DNA from: Allobosea sp. BH3
GTDB taxonomy: Bacteria; Pseudomonadota; Alphaproteobacteria; Rhizobiales; Beijerinckiaceae
Assembly (NCBI RefSeq): GCF_025499465.1
Contig: NZ_JAIMCA010000004.1
Span: forward strand, 124,001 to 188,000
Direction of reading: 5' to 3'
Length of the DNA stretch: 64,000 nucleotides
Shown here: positions 8,376-16,566 of the stretch, piece by piece
Numbering within the stretch: the stretch's first letter is position 1
How the letters are laid out: each line of letters starts with the position of its first letter
Notes under the pieces: generated by a model
The model's database searches: none
What the model was told of the DNA's origin: nothing
The model's input: only the letters and a program-made list of their open reading frames with translations
Translations under genes and position numbers: made by a program

Positions 8376-9749
8376 ATGCTCTTCAATTCCTTCGTCTTCC
8401 TGCTCGCTTTCCTGCCGCTGTCGCTCGCGCTGCACTGGCTGGCGGAGCGCTTCGCGCCGAGCTGGCGACTGCCGGTTCTGGTGGCGCTCTCCTTTGCCTT
8501 TTACGGCTGGTGGGATTGGCGCTTCCTGCCGCTGCTCGCGCTCTCGATCGGCCTCAACTGGCTGATCGCGGAAGCCTTCCAGAAGACAAAATCCAGCGGG
8601 CTCATCACGCTCGCCATCGTGCTCAATCTCGCCGTGCTGGCGATGTTCAAGTACTTCAACTTCTTCGCCGATCTCGCTGGGATGATTCCGGGATTGCCGG
8701 CGCCGAAATTCGACATCGCCCTGCCGCTCGGCATCTCCTTCTTCACCTTCCACCACATCATGTACCTGACGGATCTCAGGCGCGGGCAGGCTCCGCGCTA
8801 CGATCTGGTCCGTTACGCACTCTACATTGCCTTCTTCCCGCAGGTGCTCGCCGGCCCGCTGGTGCGCTGGCGCGAGATCATGCACCAGCTCGACGAGCGG
8901 CCCTATCAGCGGCCGGACGCGGCCGAGCGCTTCGCGCGCGGCCTGCTGCTGCTGACCGCCGGCCTCGCCAAGAAGGTGCTGATCGGCGATCCGCTGGCCG
9001 AATACGCAAACCCGGTCTTCGCCGCCGCTGCGGCCGGCAAGGTCATCAGCCTGGCCGAGGCCTGGCAGGCGACGCTCGCCTTCACCTTCCAGATCTATTT
9101 CGACTTCTCCGGCTACACCGACATGGCGCTGGGCCTCGCTTTGCTCTTCGGCGTCGTGCTGCCGCAGAACTTCGAGGCGCCCTATCGCTCGCTCTCGATC
9201 CAGGATTTCTGGCGGCGCTGGCACATGACGCTGTCGCGCTTCCTGCGCGACTATCTGTACATCCCCCTCGGCGGCTCGCGCGCCGGCCTGCCCACGCAGG
9301 TCTGGGCTCTGTTCGCCACCATGGCGCTCGGCGGCCTCTGGCATGGCGCGGGCCTGACCTTCGTCGCCTGGGGCGTGGCACATGGGCTGGCGCTGATCGC
9401 CGCCCTGTTCTGGCGCCGCGCCGGCTGGCCGATGCCGGCCCCGCTCGGCTGGCTCCTGACCTTCCTCTTCGTGATGGCCTGCTGGGTCCTGTTCCGCGCC
9501 ACGAGCTTCGAGGCGGCGCTCGCCATCTACAAGGGGCTCATCGGCCTCGGGCCTATCGGCAGCGGCTTCAAATGGCGCGCGCTCCTGCCGGCGGCCGCCT
9601 TCGCCATCATCGGCCCCACCGCCTGGAACCTCGTTCACAAGCTGCCGCCCGCGCGCTGGATCGCCGTGGTCGCGGGCCTGCTGTTCGTCATCATCCTCCT
9701 GAAGATCGGCGAAGACGCCAATTATGAGTTCATCTACTTCCAGTTCTGA
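8376..9749 (+). CDS. MBOAT family O-acyltransferase (AlgI-like)
   Basis: A 457-residue polytopic membrane protein with about ten hydrophobic helices. The family core is clear: DFSGYTDMALGLALLFG, then FWRRWHMTLSRFLRDYLYIP, then GGLWHGAGLTFVAWG, where His323 is the invariant MBOAT histidine. AlgI-type members move an acyl group across the inner membrane to a periplasmic polysaccharide or cell-wall acceptor with help from an SGNH-fold partner. The next gene overlaps it by 26 bp and encodes just such a protein, so they form an acylation pair. The acceptor polymer is not identifiable here, since no polysaccharide synthesis genes are adjacent. Confidence 0.93.
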   Translation: MLFNSFVFLLAFLPLSLALHWLAERFAPSWRLPVLVALSFAFYGWWDWRFLPLLALSIGLNWLIAEAFQKTKSSGLITLAIVLNLAVLAMFKYFNFFADLAGMIPGLPAPKFDIALPLGISFFTFHHIMYLTDLRRGQAPRYDLVRYALYIAFFPQVLAGPLVRWREIMHQLDERPYQRPDAAERFARGLLLLTAGLAKKVLIGDPLAEYANPVFAAAAAGKVISLAEAWQATLAFTFQIYFDFSGYTDMALGLALLFGVVLPQNFEAPYRSLSIQDFWRRWHMTLSRFLRDYLYIPLGGSRAGLPTQVWALFATMALGGLWHGAGLTFVAWGVAHGLALIAALFWRRAGWPMPAPLGWLLTFLFVMACWVLFRATSFEAALAIYKGLIGLGPIGSGFKWRALLPAAAFAIIGPTAWNLVHKLPPARWIAVVAGLLFVIILLKIGEDANYEFIYFQF

Positions 9750-10755
9750 GCCGGCCGGCAAGCCCGCTCTGGCGGCGAGCTGGAAGGGCTTCGTCACGAC
9801 GCTGCTGGCGGCGGCGGCGTTGTCTTCGTTCGCCTTCATCGCCACCGCCTTCCTGCTCGACCCCTATGACAGCGGCCGCTCGCCGCTGCAGCTGAAGGAC
9901 GGCGTGCGCCCGCAGGGCCCGCGCACGGCGCTGGCGAGCCGCGGGCGCGATCCGCAGTTCACCGGTGCGATCTTCGGTAATTCGCATATCCAGCTCATCT
10001 CGCCGGAAGAATTGCGGGCAAAGACCGGCATCCCCTTCGTCTCGCTGATCGCCCCCGCGACGCGGCCGAAGGAGACCCTGCTCACGATCGACTGGTTCCT
10101 GCGCCACCACCAGAAGACGCCGCCCAAGGCGATCGTCATCGGCGTCGACGATTTCTGGTGCACGCCGGACCCGGCGATGCCGAACGACAAGCCCTTCCCC
10201 TTCTGGCTGCTCAGCCGCAGCCTGCCGGAATATCTCGGCAAGCTGATGCGCTACGATCTGCTGGAGGAGATCCCGCGACGCATCGGCTATCTGGCCTCCT
10301 CCAGGGCCGAGCGCGCCCGGCCCGACGGCTACTGGGATTATGAGGCGGGCTACCACGACCAGGGTTACGCCACCCGGCCCGACCTGCGCGAGAAGCTCGA
10401 GAAGCCGATCGATTCGGGCGGCGGCAATGTCGACGGCCCCTACCCGGCCGCCGCCGCGCTGGAAGCGTTGATGAAATCGGCTCCACCCGAGACGAAGCTC
10501 ATCCTCGTCCGGCCCCCGATCTATGTCGCGGGCCTGCCCAGGCCAGGCACGCCCGGCGGCGCGGCCGAAGCCGCCTGCCTCAAGGCATTTGCCGACCTCG
10601 CGAGCCGCCGGCCCCGCACGGCAATGGTGAACTGGCGCCTCGACCGGCCGGAACTGCGTGATTCGAATCTCTTCTTCGACCACACGCATTACCGCCTGCC
10701 CATCGCCCGGCTGATGGAGGCCGACATCGCCACCGCGATCCGGGCGCTGGATTAA
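9724..10755 (+). CDS. Membrane-anchored SGNH-like protein, partner of MBOAT acyltransferase
   Basis: A 343-residue protein with one N-terminal membrane anchor (about residues 24-46) and a periplasmic domain. Ser87 lies in GAIFGNSHIQL, a GNSH variant of the GDSL nucleophile motif, and Asp319/His322 in FFDHTHYRL match the C-terminal D-x-x-H of SGNH hydrolases. This is the pattern of AlgJ/AlgX/DltD-type acylation partners. Its start lies inside the MBOAT gene (26-bp overlap), which implies translational coupling. I infer that it completes acetyl or acyl transfer onto an extracellular glycan. Overall identity to AlgX looks low, so no symbol is given. Confidence 0.75.
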   Translation: MSSSTSSSEPAGKPALAASWKGFVTTLLAAAALSSFAFIATAFLLDPYDSGRSPLQLKDGVRPQGPRTALASRGRDPQFTGAIFGNSHIQLISPEELRAKTGIPFVSLIAPATRPKETLLTIDWFLRHHQKTPPKAIVIGVDDFWCTPDPAMPNDKPFPFWLLSRSLPEYLGKLMRYDLLEEIPRRIGYLASSRAERARPDGYWDYEAGYHDQGYATRPDLREKLEKPIDSGGGNVDGPYPAAAALEALMKSAPPETKLILVRPPIYVAGLPRPGTPGGAAEAACLKAFADLASRRPRTAMVNWRLDRPELRDSNLFFDHTHYRLPIARLMEADIATAIRALD

Positions 10756-10949
10756 GGCCGCTACCGCGAAAAGGCAGCAAAATCCGCCTTTTGGAACGCT
10801 CTTTCCGGCAAACTTGGCAAGAACCGGTTGAAGCCCTGTCGGAAGCGATTGTTCCGCTTGATGCGTATCGCTATAAGGGCGCCAACTCGGCTCACCCTCC
10901 CGCGGCATAGCTGATGGGCGCGTGAGCGGACAACGTAGAGAGCGCCCCC

Positions 10950-11372
10950 ATGTCGAAGCAGATCATCCTCGATGCGGACTACAAGCCGAGCGATGACGAG
11001 CCGTTCATGAACGATCGTCAGCGCGAGTACTTCCGCGGCAAGCTCATCGCCTGGAAGGACGAGATTCTGAGGGAGGCGAAGGAGACCCTCGCCACTCTCC
11101 AGGCCGAGAGCGAGAACCACCCGGATATCGCCGACCGGGCCTCTTCCGAAACCGACCGCGCCATCGAACTGCGCGCCCGCGACCGCCAGCGCAAGCTGAT
11201 CGCCAAGATCGACGCGGCCATCGCCCGGATCGACGATGCCTCCTACGGCTATTGCGAGGAAACCGGCGAGCCGATTTCGCTCAAGCGCCTGGAAGCCCGC
11301 CCGATCGCCACGCTTTCGCTCGAAGCCCAGGAGCGCCACGAGCGCAATGAGCGCGTGTTCCGGGACGATTGA
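10950..11372 (+). CDS. dksA: RNA polymerase-binding transcription factor DksA
   Basis: A 140-residue DksA/TraR protein. It binds the RNA polymerase secondary channel and, with ppGpp, adjusts transcription in the stringent response. The coiled-coil helices (REYFRGKLIAWKDEILREA... ASSETDRAIELRARDRQRKL) contain the DxxDxA-like tip region as DIADRASSETDRA. The zinc finger is degenerate: YGYCEETGEPISLKRLEARP keeps only the first of four cysteines, and the second pair is replaced by Ser and Ala in ATLSLEAQERHE. This reduced finger is common among alphaproteobacterial DksA proteins. A strong hairpin with TTTT follows directly. Confidence 0.93.
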   Translation: MSKQIILDADYKPSDDEPFMNDRQREYFRGKLIAWKDEILREAKETLATLQAESENHPDIADRASSETDRAIELRARDRQRKLIAKIDAAIARIDDASYGYCEETGEPISLKRLEARPIATLSLEAQERHERNERVFRDD

Positions 11373-11405
11373 GAGGCAGCCAACCGGCTACTTTTGTTTT
11401 TTGAA

Positions 11406-11434
11406 GGCCTCGCGCCACGGGCGCGGGGCCTTTT
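11406..11434 (+). terminator. Rho-independent terminator of dksA
   Basis: Arms GGCCTCGCGCC (11406-11416) and GGCGCGGGGCC (11420-11430) pair over 11 bp with one G-T, with a 3-nt loop, followed by TTTT. It starts 34 bp after the dksA stop. Confidence 0.85.
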
Positions 11435-11449
11435 GCGTGAATGTGCCAC

Positions 11450-11495
11450 CCGCCATCATGCTCGGGTTCGGCCCGGGCATCTTTGGCCGAGAAGC
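11450..11495. repeat. Partial copy of intergenic repeat family C
   Basis: ATCATGCTCGGGTTCGGCCC resembles the GTCATGCTCGGG...CCCG ends of the family C elements at 802, 40914 and 60233, but the partner arm is decayed. It lies between dksA and a convergent small gene. Confidence 0.4.
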
Positions 11496-11546
11496 GCCGG
11501 AACCGCGGGAACCCCTCTCCCGCGCAGGAGAAGGATTCCCGGTTAC

Positions 11547-11837
11547 CTAGACGCCTTCGACGATGCGGATGTCGCGCTCCGCGCCGCCGGCCAGCAAGGC
11601 CAGCGCCTCCTGATAGGCCGGGCTGTCATGCGTCGCCTTCGCCTGCTCGACGCTGTCGAACTCGATGACGACGGTGCGCTGCTGGAGCCCGGATTCGTAG
11701 ACCAGCGCGGGCAATCCGCGCGCCAGGATGCGGCCGCCGCCGGCGACGATCGCCGGGCCGCTGAGCTTCGCATAAGCCGCGAGCGCATCGGCATTGCTGA
11801 CCGAGCGATAGGTGCCGACCCAATAGGCCTTGGCCAT
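11547..11837 (-). CDS. DUF1330 domain protein
   Basis: A 96-residue protein that fills a DUF1330 dimeric alpha/beta-barrel domain: MAKAYWVGTYRSVSNADALA at the start, GGGRILARG in the middle and ERTVVIEF-type segment QQRTVVIEFDSVEQAKA near the end. The start at 11837 is supported by AGGAG 8 nt upstream; longer in-frame extensions lack family sequence. The molecular role of DUF1330 proteins is not established. It is on its own between dksA and a divergent small gene that starts 198 bp away. Confidence 0.85.
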   Translation of the reverse strand: MAKAYWVGTYRSVSNADALAAYAKLSGPAIVAGGGRILARGLPALVYESGLQQRTVVIEFDSVEQAKATHDSPAYQEALALLAGGAERDIRIVEGV

Positions 11838-12034
11838 CGTGCATCTCCTGCGTGGAACCATTCCTGCGGGCGATATTTTCACGATGGGATCGGCGGCGAA
11901 AGAGGCATGGTTGGTTTGAGCCTGCCCGCCCCTTGGGCCGATATTCGACATGGCGCGGAACGTCGCCTCTCGGCCCGTTGCCGACGCCTGGATCATCGCT
12001 TGCCGCGATCCGGACGACCCTGCATCATCGGCAT

Positions 12035-12373
12035 ATGGCAAAGTACCTCATTTCCTTTCCAAGCGAAGCGATGGCTCTCTCGGACGAGGAAATGCGCCTC
12101 GCGTCGGATGAGTCGCACGCGGTGATCGAGGAGGCGAAGGCGGCCGGTGTCTATGTGTTCGGCGGAGGCATCAACGAGGCGGTCGATCCGGCCCTGGTGA
12201 GCGCTGATGGATCGGTCTCGACGACCATCTATCCAGGCAGCCGTCTGACCGGCGGGTTCGCCGTGCTGGAAGTGCCCAGTCGTGAACTGGCAGTCGAATG
12301 GGCGAGGAAGCTCGCGGCGGCATGCCGCTGCGCCCAGGAACTGCGCGAGTTCGGCTACGATCCGGCGAGCTAG
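12035..12373 (+). CDS. YCII/DGPF-like small protein
   Basis: A 112-residue cytoplasmic protein. The pattern MAKYLISFPSEAM, EEMRLASDESHAVIEEAKAAGVYVFGGGI, then TGGFAVLEVPSRELAVEWARKLAAAC and a C-terminal ELREF, is that of the YCII-related (DGPF) ferredoxin-like fold proteins, often annotated near sigma-70 ECF genes. No sigma factor is adjacent here. The start at 12035 is the first ATG that gives family sequence. Function unknown; fold assignment is moderate. Confidence 0.7.
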   Translation: MAKYLISFPSEAMALSDEEMRLASDESHAVIEEAKAAGVYVFGGGINEAVDPALVSADGSVSTTIYPGSRLTGGFAVLEVPSRELAVEWARKLAAACRCAQELREFGYDPAS

Positions 12374-12424
12374 AGGCCATTTTCGCGGCCTGCGCCATGT
12401 GTCCGCTTCCGGCCCACAGCTGAC

Positions 12425-12455
12425 GGCGGGATGGTCCGCTTTATGGCATCCCGCC
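12425..12455. terminator. Hairpin between convergent genes
   Basis: GGCGGGATG (12425-12433) pairs perfectly with CATCCCGCC (12447-12455) across a 13-nt loop. It lies between the YCII-like gene and the end of the convergent autotransporter gene. There is no good T run on either strand, so a terminator role is tentative. Confidence 0.4.
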
Positions 12456-12468
12456 TTGCTGCTCGTGC

Positions 12469-15225
12469 TCACCACCTGTAGCGAAGCGCGCCCTTGCCGC
12501 CGAGGCTGCGGCTGTTCTCGCCGAACTCGCCGTCGAAGGTGGCGGCGATGGAGAGGCCGTTCTTCAGGTCGAGCTCGGCAGTGGCGGTGGTGCGCAGCGC
12601 GTTGCGGTCAAGCGCCGCGCCGCTGACCAGGAAGGTCGCGCCCGGCAGCGACTGGAAGCTGGCAAGCGCGCCGGTCGCCGTCTCGAAGTTGTGCACCCAG
12701 GCGACGCCGCCCCGCAGCGAGAGCGGCAGCCCGCCGATGCTGACATTGGCGTCGGCCCGCAGGCCAAGCTCGCTGCGCGTCGTGGTGACGTCGCGCGAGG
12801 CGTATGACAGCGCGAACAGGCTGGGGCCCGCCAGCGCCCGCTCGGCATAGTCCGGCAGCGCGATCGCGGTGAACTGCGCCGCGACATAAGGCGTCAGCGC
12901 GGCCGGGCCGAGCGCGAAGCGGTGCCCAGCTTCCAGCTTGCCCGACCAGCTGTTGACGTCGAACTTGGCCTCCAGCCGCTCGCCGAGGACGCTGCGGTCG
13001 GTGGTGACGTCCTGCCAGCCATAGGCGAGGCCGGCCGAGAGATAGGCCTGGCCGAAATGCTGGCGCAGGAAGAGGCCGGCCTGGAACAGGTCGGACTTGC
13101 CGGAGCCGAGCCCATAGGTGTTGAAGCTGGTGGCGCCGCCGGCGAAGGCGAAGCCGGCGATGGTCGAGGGCGTCAGCTTGTAGTCGGCGCCGACGGCCGC
13201 GCCATAGACTCGGTTGGTGTTGGCGGCGGTGCCGGCGGATGCGTGCGCGCCGGTGAACTGCGCGCCGCCGAAGCCGCTGCCCCAGACACTCCAGCGCCAG
13301 AGATCGGGGTCGGCGGTCAGCGCGACCTTGCGTGTGGGCAGATCGGAGCCCTTGCCGGAAGCCGAGGAATAGGAGGCGAAGCCGGTCGGAGCCGCGCCGA
13401 GCGCGATGCCGCGGCCCTCCGGCGAGGGATCGACCAACGTGCCCATGAACTGGGTCATGGCGTCATGAGTGGCGGTCTGGGCGCCGGTCGCAGGCTCCCC
13501 CGAGGCTTGGGACAGCCCAGCCGGCGTCAGCGTACCGAAGGCCATCGGGATGCTGCCGGCCGCATCGAAGTATTTCGTCAGCGCGTGGGAGACGCGGCTC
13601 TGGTTGCGGTTCAGGCTCGCCGGGAGGAGTTCAAGATCGAGGTAGGCGTTGTTGGCGTCATAGCTCAAGACGGACTTGAAGCCTGCGGGCAAATTGGTGT
13701 CGACCTTGGTGCCGAAGGTCCCGCTGACGCCGCCGGCGGCGTTGAGGATCGTGTACTGCTTTGCGACATAGCTGCCGGCCGCGAAGCTCGCCGCGACCGT
13801 GGCTCCGCCGAGCGTAGCGGTGCCGCTGACATTGACCCTGTCGGCGCTTGAGGGCGAGACCTCGACCGCATAGGTCGAGGCGCTCGTGAAGGCGAGGTTG
13901 CCGGCGACATTGAGAACCCCAATCGAATTGCCGGGCGCCAGCATGCCGCCGTTGATCAGGGCCCCGCCGACCGTGCCGGTGCCGCCGAGCTCGCCGCCGG
14001 CATTAACGATCACGGAACCGGCGAGTGAGCCGTTTACCGCCAGCCGGCCGCCGGAGACCGTGGTCGCGCCCGAATAGGTGTTTGCGCCCGACAGCGTCAG
14101 CGTGCCCGTGCCGAGCTTGACCAGCGAGCCGCCCGCGCCGGAGATGATGCCGCTTACCTCGGTCGAGCGATCGTTCGAGCCGACCGTCAGTTCGTTGGCG
14201 CCGAGGAGATAGTTTCCGGCGCCTGCGATGGAGGCAGCGCTCAGCCTGCTGTCGCCGTTCGGGCCCGTGCTGAACGAGAAGTCGACTGTGCCCCCGGCGT
14301 TGTTGATCAGGGTGGCGTTGCCCGCCGTCGTGGTGTTCCGGAAAATTATTCTGTCGTTGTTGATGATTGTGGCGCTGCCCGCCGTGCTGCTGTTCCGGAA
14401 TTCCACGGTGCCCGTGATGTTGGTAATGGCGGCGTTGCCCGCCGTGCTGCTGTCCCGGAATTCCACGGTGCCCGTGACGTTGGTAATGGCGGCGTTGCCC
14501 GCCGTGGCCGTAGCCGAGAACGCGATATAGCCGTCGCTGTTGAATGTGGCGCTGCCCGCCGTGCTGGAATCCGAGAAAAATATGCTACCACTGCTGGTAA
14601 TGGTGGCGCTGCCCGCCGTGCTGGAATCCGAAAAAGATATGGCGCTACCGACTGTACTGTTGGTAATGGTGGCGCTGCCGGCTGTACTGTTGCTGGTGAA
14701 GCTTAGTCCGCTTGTGTTGTTGATGACCGAACTGCTTGCTGAGCTGCCGTCGTGGAAGATCATGGTAGAGTTGTTGGTAATGGTCGCGCGGTCGGCTGAG
14801 CTGGTATTCGAGAAATTCATAGTATTGGTGTTGATAATGGCCGCACTGCCGGCTGAGCTGGCATTAGTGAAGTACATATCATTGTCGTTGTTAATGGTCG
14901 CGCTGCCGCCATTGATCGTGATGCCAAATCCCGAGAAGCTCGTAAGCTGCTGGATATCGAACGTGTAGTTCGAGGCTCCGGCGCTGAACGTCCAGCCGCT
15001 GATGGTGCCGGGAAGGCCCAGCGTCAGCGCGGTGGTGTTCGAGGCGCCGAACGATGCCGTGCCGGCCGGCACGCTGCCTGAGCTCCAGTTGCCCCCGTCG
15101 TAGTAATTGCTCGATCCCGGATTGGCCAGCCAGGTCTGCGCCTGGGCCGGCCCGGTCGCCAGGGGCATCGATGCCAGCGCCAGAGCCGTCGAGGCCAGCA
15201 AGGCTGCTCGCAAGGGAGCACGCAT
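12469..15225 (-). CDS. Autotransporter (type Va) with repetitive passenger
   Basis: A 918-residue secreted protein. Residues 1-30 (MRAPLRAALLASTALALASM...AQAQ) form a signal peptide, which sets the start at 15225 instead of an upstream ATG at 15402. Residues 108 to about 322 hold eleven units of 19-22 residues, roughly S-A-T-I-T-N-x(4)-I-x-F-x(2)-S-S-T-A-G, suited to a parallel beta-helix. A passenger-associated repeat follows (LVKLGTGTLTLSGANTYSG, NGGMLAPGNSIGVLNVAGN). The last 280 or so residues are the outer-membrane barrel, ending in the aromatic RYRW. An adhesin or surface-display role is likely, but no catalytic motif is visible. Confidence 0.9.
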   Translation of the reverse strand: MRAPLRAALLASTALALASMPLATGPAQAQTWLANPGSSNYYDGGNWSSGSVPAGTASFGASNTTALTLGLPGTISGWTFSAGASNYTFDIQQLTSFSGFGITINGGSATINNDNDMYFTNASSAGSAAIINTNTMNFSNTSSADRATITNNSTMIFHDGSSASSSVINNTSGLSFTSNSTAGSATITNSTVGSAISFSDSSTAGSATITSSGSIFFSDSSTAGSATFNSDGYIAFSATATAGNAAITNVTGTVEFRDSSTAGNAAITNITGTVEFRNSSTAGSATIINNDRIIFRNTTTAGNATLINNAGGTVDFSFSTGPNGDSRLSAASIAGAGNYLLGANELTVGSNDRSTEVSGIISGAGGSLVKLGTGTLTLSGANTYSGATTVSGGRLAVNGSLAGSVIVNAGGELGGTGTVGGALINGGMLAPGNSIGVLNVAGNLAFTSASTYAVEVSPSSADRVNVSGTATLGGATVAASFAAGSYVAKQYTILNAAGGVSGTFGTKVDTNLPAGFKSVLSYDANNAYLDLELLPASLNRNQSRVSHALTKYFDAAGSIPMAFGTLTPAGLSQASGEPATGAQTATHDAMTQFMGTLVDPSPEGRGIALGAAPTGFASYSSASGKGSDLPTRKVALTADPDLWRWSVWGSGFGGAQFTGAHASAGTAANTNRVYGAAVGADYKLTPSTIAGFAFAGGATSFNTYGLGSGKSDLFQAGLFLRQHFGQAYLSAGLAYGWQDVTTDRSVLGERLEAKFDVNSWSGKLEAGHRFALGPAALTPYVAAQFTAIALPDYAERALAGPSLFALSYASRDVTTTRSELGLRADANVSIGGLPLSLRGGVAWVHNFETATGALASFQSLPGATFLVSGAALDRNALRTTATAELDLKNGLSIAATFDGEFGENSRSLGGKGALRYRW
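14260..14904 (-). repeat. Tandem 57-66 bp repeats inside the autotransporter gene
   Basis: Eleven degenerate units encode the 19-22 residue passenger repeats. Two adjacent 60-bp units (about 14381-14500) differ at only a few bases, a sign of recent duplication. The coding strand is less GC-rich here than in the flanking barrel sequence. Confidence 0.8.
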
Positions 15226-15599
15226 CAGGCTGCGCAGGGAGGGGACGCCCGGCGCCGACGTCCAATGTGTTCCCGCCTCCAGAGCTCCCCGGCCCACAAT
15301 GCAACGTGCGAAGAGAGCGGTGGAGCGCGTTAAGGCGCTGCGAAGGGGCGACGGCGTCGGCATAGGCAGGTCGGCAAGCATAGAGATAGTCAGCCCCGTC
15401 ATCGGCGCCGTCGCGACGCTGCCCCTGAGTAAGCCATCACGGTTAACGATTCGGCAACGAACTCGGGGTTGCGCTCGGGCGAGGCTGTCGGGAATAGCGC
15501 TTGGTGACGGGTGAAGCGCTGCAAAGGTCTGGTTTCAGGCGTAAAGCGAGAGTCCGCTCCCGACCCATAGGCGACATCGCCATAGCCCCACCCCAACGC
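15226..15599. other. Intergenic region upstream of the autotransporter
   Basis: About 370 bp without a supported gene. Several short frames cross it but none has family sequence or a ribosome site. It must hold the autotransporter promoter; I see no convincing -35/-10 pair. Confidence 0.5.
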
Positions 15600-15632
15600 A
15601 AAAAAGCCCCGCGTCGGGAGGACGCGGGGCTT
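15600..15632 (-). terminator. Rho-independent terminator of the flgF-G-A-H operon
   Basis: AAGCCCCGCGTC (15604-15615) and GACGCGGGGCTT (15621-15632) form a perfect 12-bp stem with a 5-nt loop. On the minus strand it is followed by a run of T (A at 15600-15605 on the plus strand), so it terminates transcripts coming from flgH. Confidence 0.88.
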
Positions 15633-15782
15633 GTGGCTGCCTGCCTTGGATAGCTTGGGGAGCGTGGCGGGCGGCCGGGGCTTTCGGCGGCTCGGGAGAG
15701 ACCGCCGGCCGGGGCGGCGCGGAGACAAGGGGGAGCGTTCCGCGCCGTCCGGGATTTCGTGGGGGCCGTTCGGACGGGCGGG

Positions 15783-16547
15783 TCAGAACGGCAGGAGGAT
15801 GTCCATCACCTGCTGGCCGTAGCGCGGCTGCTGGACATCGGTGATCTGGCCGCGGCCGCCATAGGCGATGCGGGCCTGGGCGATCTTCGAGGATTCGATC
15901 GTGTTGTCGGACTCGATGTCCTCCGGCCGGATCACGCCGGCCACGATCAGCTCGCGCACCTCGAAATTGACCCGGATCTCCTGCTTGCCCTCGATCACGA
16001 GGTTGCCGTTCGGCAGGGTCTGGGTGACGACGGCGGCGACGTTCGTGCTGAGCTGCTCGGCCCGGCGGATCGTGCCCGAGCCCTCGCTGGATCCTTCGGA
16101 GTCCAGCTTCAGGAGCTCGCCGGCGCTCGAGCCGTTGGGCAGGAACTTGTCGAGCTTGTTCTCGAAGCCCATCAGGCGCGACGCACCGAAATCCTCGCCG
16201 TTCTTGCGGCTGCGCTTGGTCGAGTTGTCGAGCTGGGCCCGGTCGGTGATCTTGACCTTGACCGTCACGAGATCGCCGACGAGCCGGGCGCGCTGGTCCT
16301 TGAAGAAGGCGCGCGAGCCGGTCCGCCACAGCGAGTTCGGCGCGTAGGACGCATGCTCCATCGCCGGCATCGGCATCTGCACCGGCTTGTAGCCCTTGGT
16401 CGCCGTCGGGTCCTCGATCGGCGAAAGGTTCGGCGGCTGGCCGACATTGGCAAGGCGGTCGGCCATGCCGCAGGCGCCGAGCGAGGCCGAGAGCAGCAGG
16501 AGGCTGGAGAGCTTGGCGAGGCGGGAAAGGGTCATGGCGTTTTCCAT
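15783..16547 (-). CDS. flgH: Flagellar basal body L-ring protein FlgH
   Basis: The outer-membrane lipoprotein that forms the L-ring bushing around the rod. The N-terminus has a lipoprotein signal peptide with the lipobox LGAC (LLLLSASLGACG). Family stretches are NSLWRTGSRAFFKDQRARLVGDLVTV, NVAAVVTQTLPNGNLVIEGKQEI, and the end TDVQQPRYGQQVMDILLPF. About 254 residues from the ATG at 16547; a GTG at 16556 or ATG at 16535 are alternative starts. It is the last gene of the minus-strand unit flgF-flgG-flgA-flgH, 20 bp behind flgA. Confidence 0.95.
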   Translation of the reverse strand: MENAMTLSRLAKLSSLLLLSASLGACGMADRLANVGQPPNLSPIEDPTATKGYKPVQMPMPAMEHASYAPNSLWRTGSRAFFKDQRARLVGDLVTVKVKITDRAQLDNSTKRSRKNGEDFGASRLMGFENKLDKFLPNGSSAGELLKLDSEGSSEGSGTIRRAEQLSTNVAAVVTQTLPNGNLVIEGKQEIRVNFEVRELIVAGVIRPEDIESDNTIESSKIAQARIAYGGRGQITDVQQPRYGQQVMDILLPF

Positions 16548-16566
16548 GGCTGTCACTTGGAAGCCG

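Noticed and set aside
14260..14904. Possible CRISPR array
   Set aside because: The repeats are in frame, of 57-66 bp, degenerate, without unique spacers, and encode the autotransporter passenger.
15226..15402. Extended N-terminus of the autotransporter
   Set aside because: It would bury the signal peptide 59 residues inside the protein.
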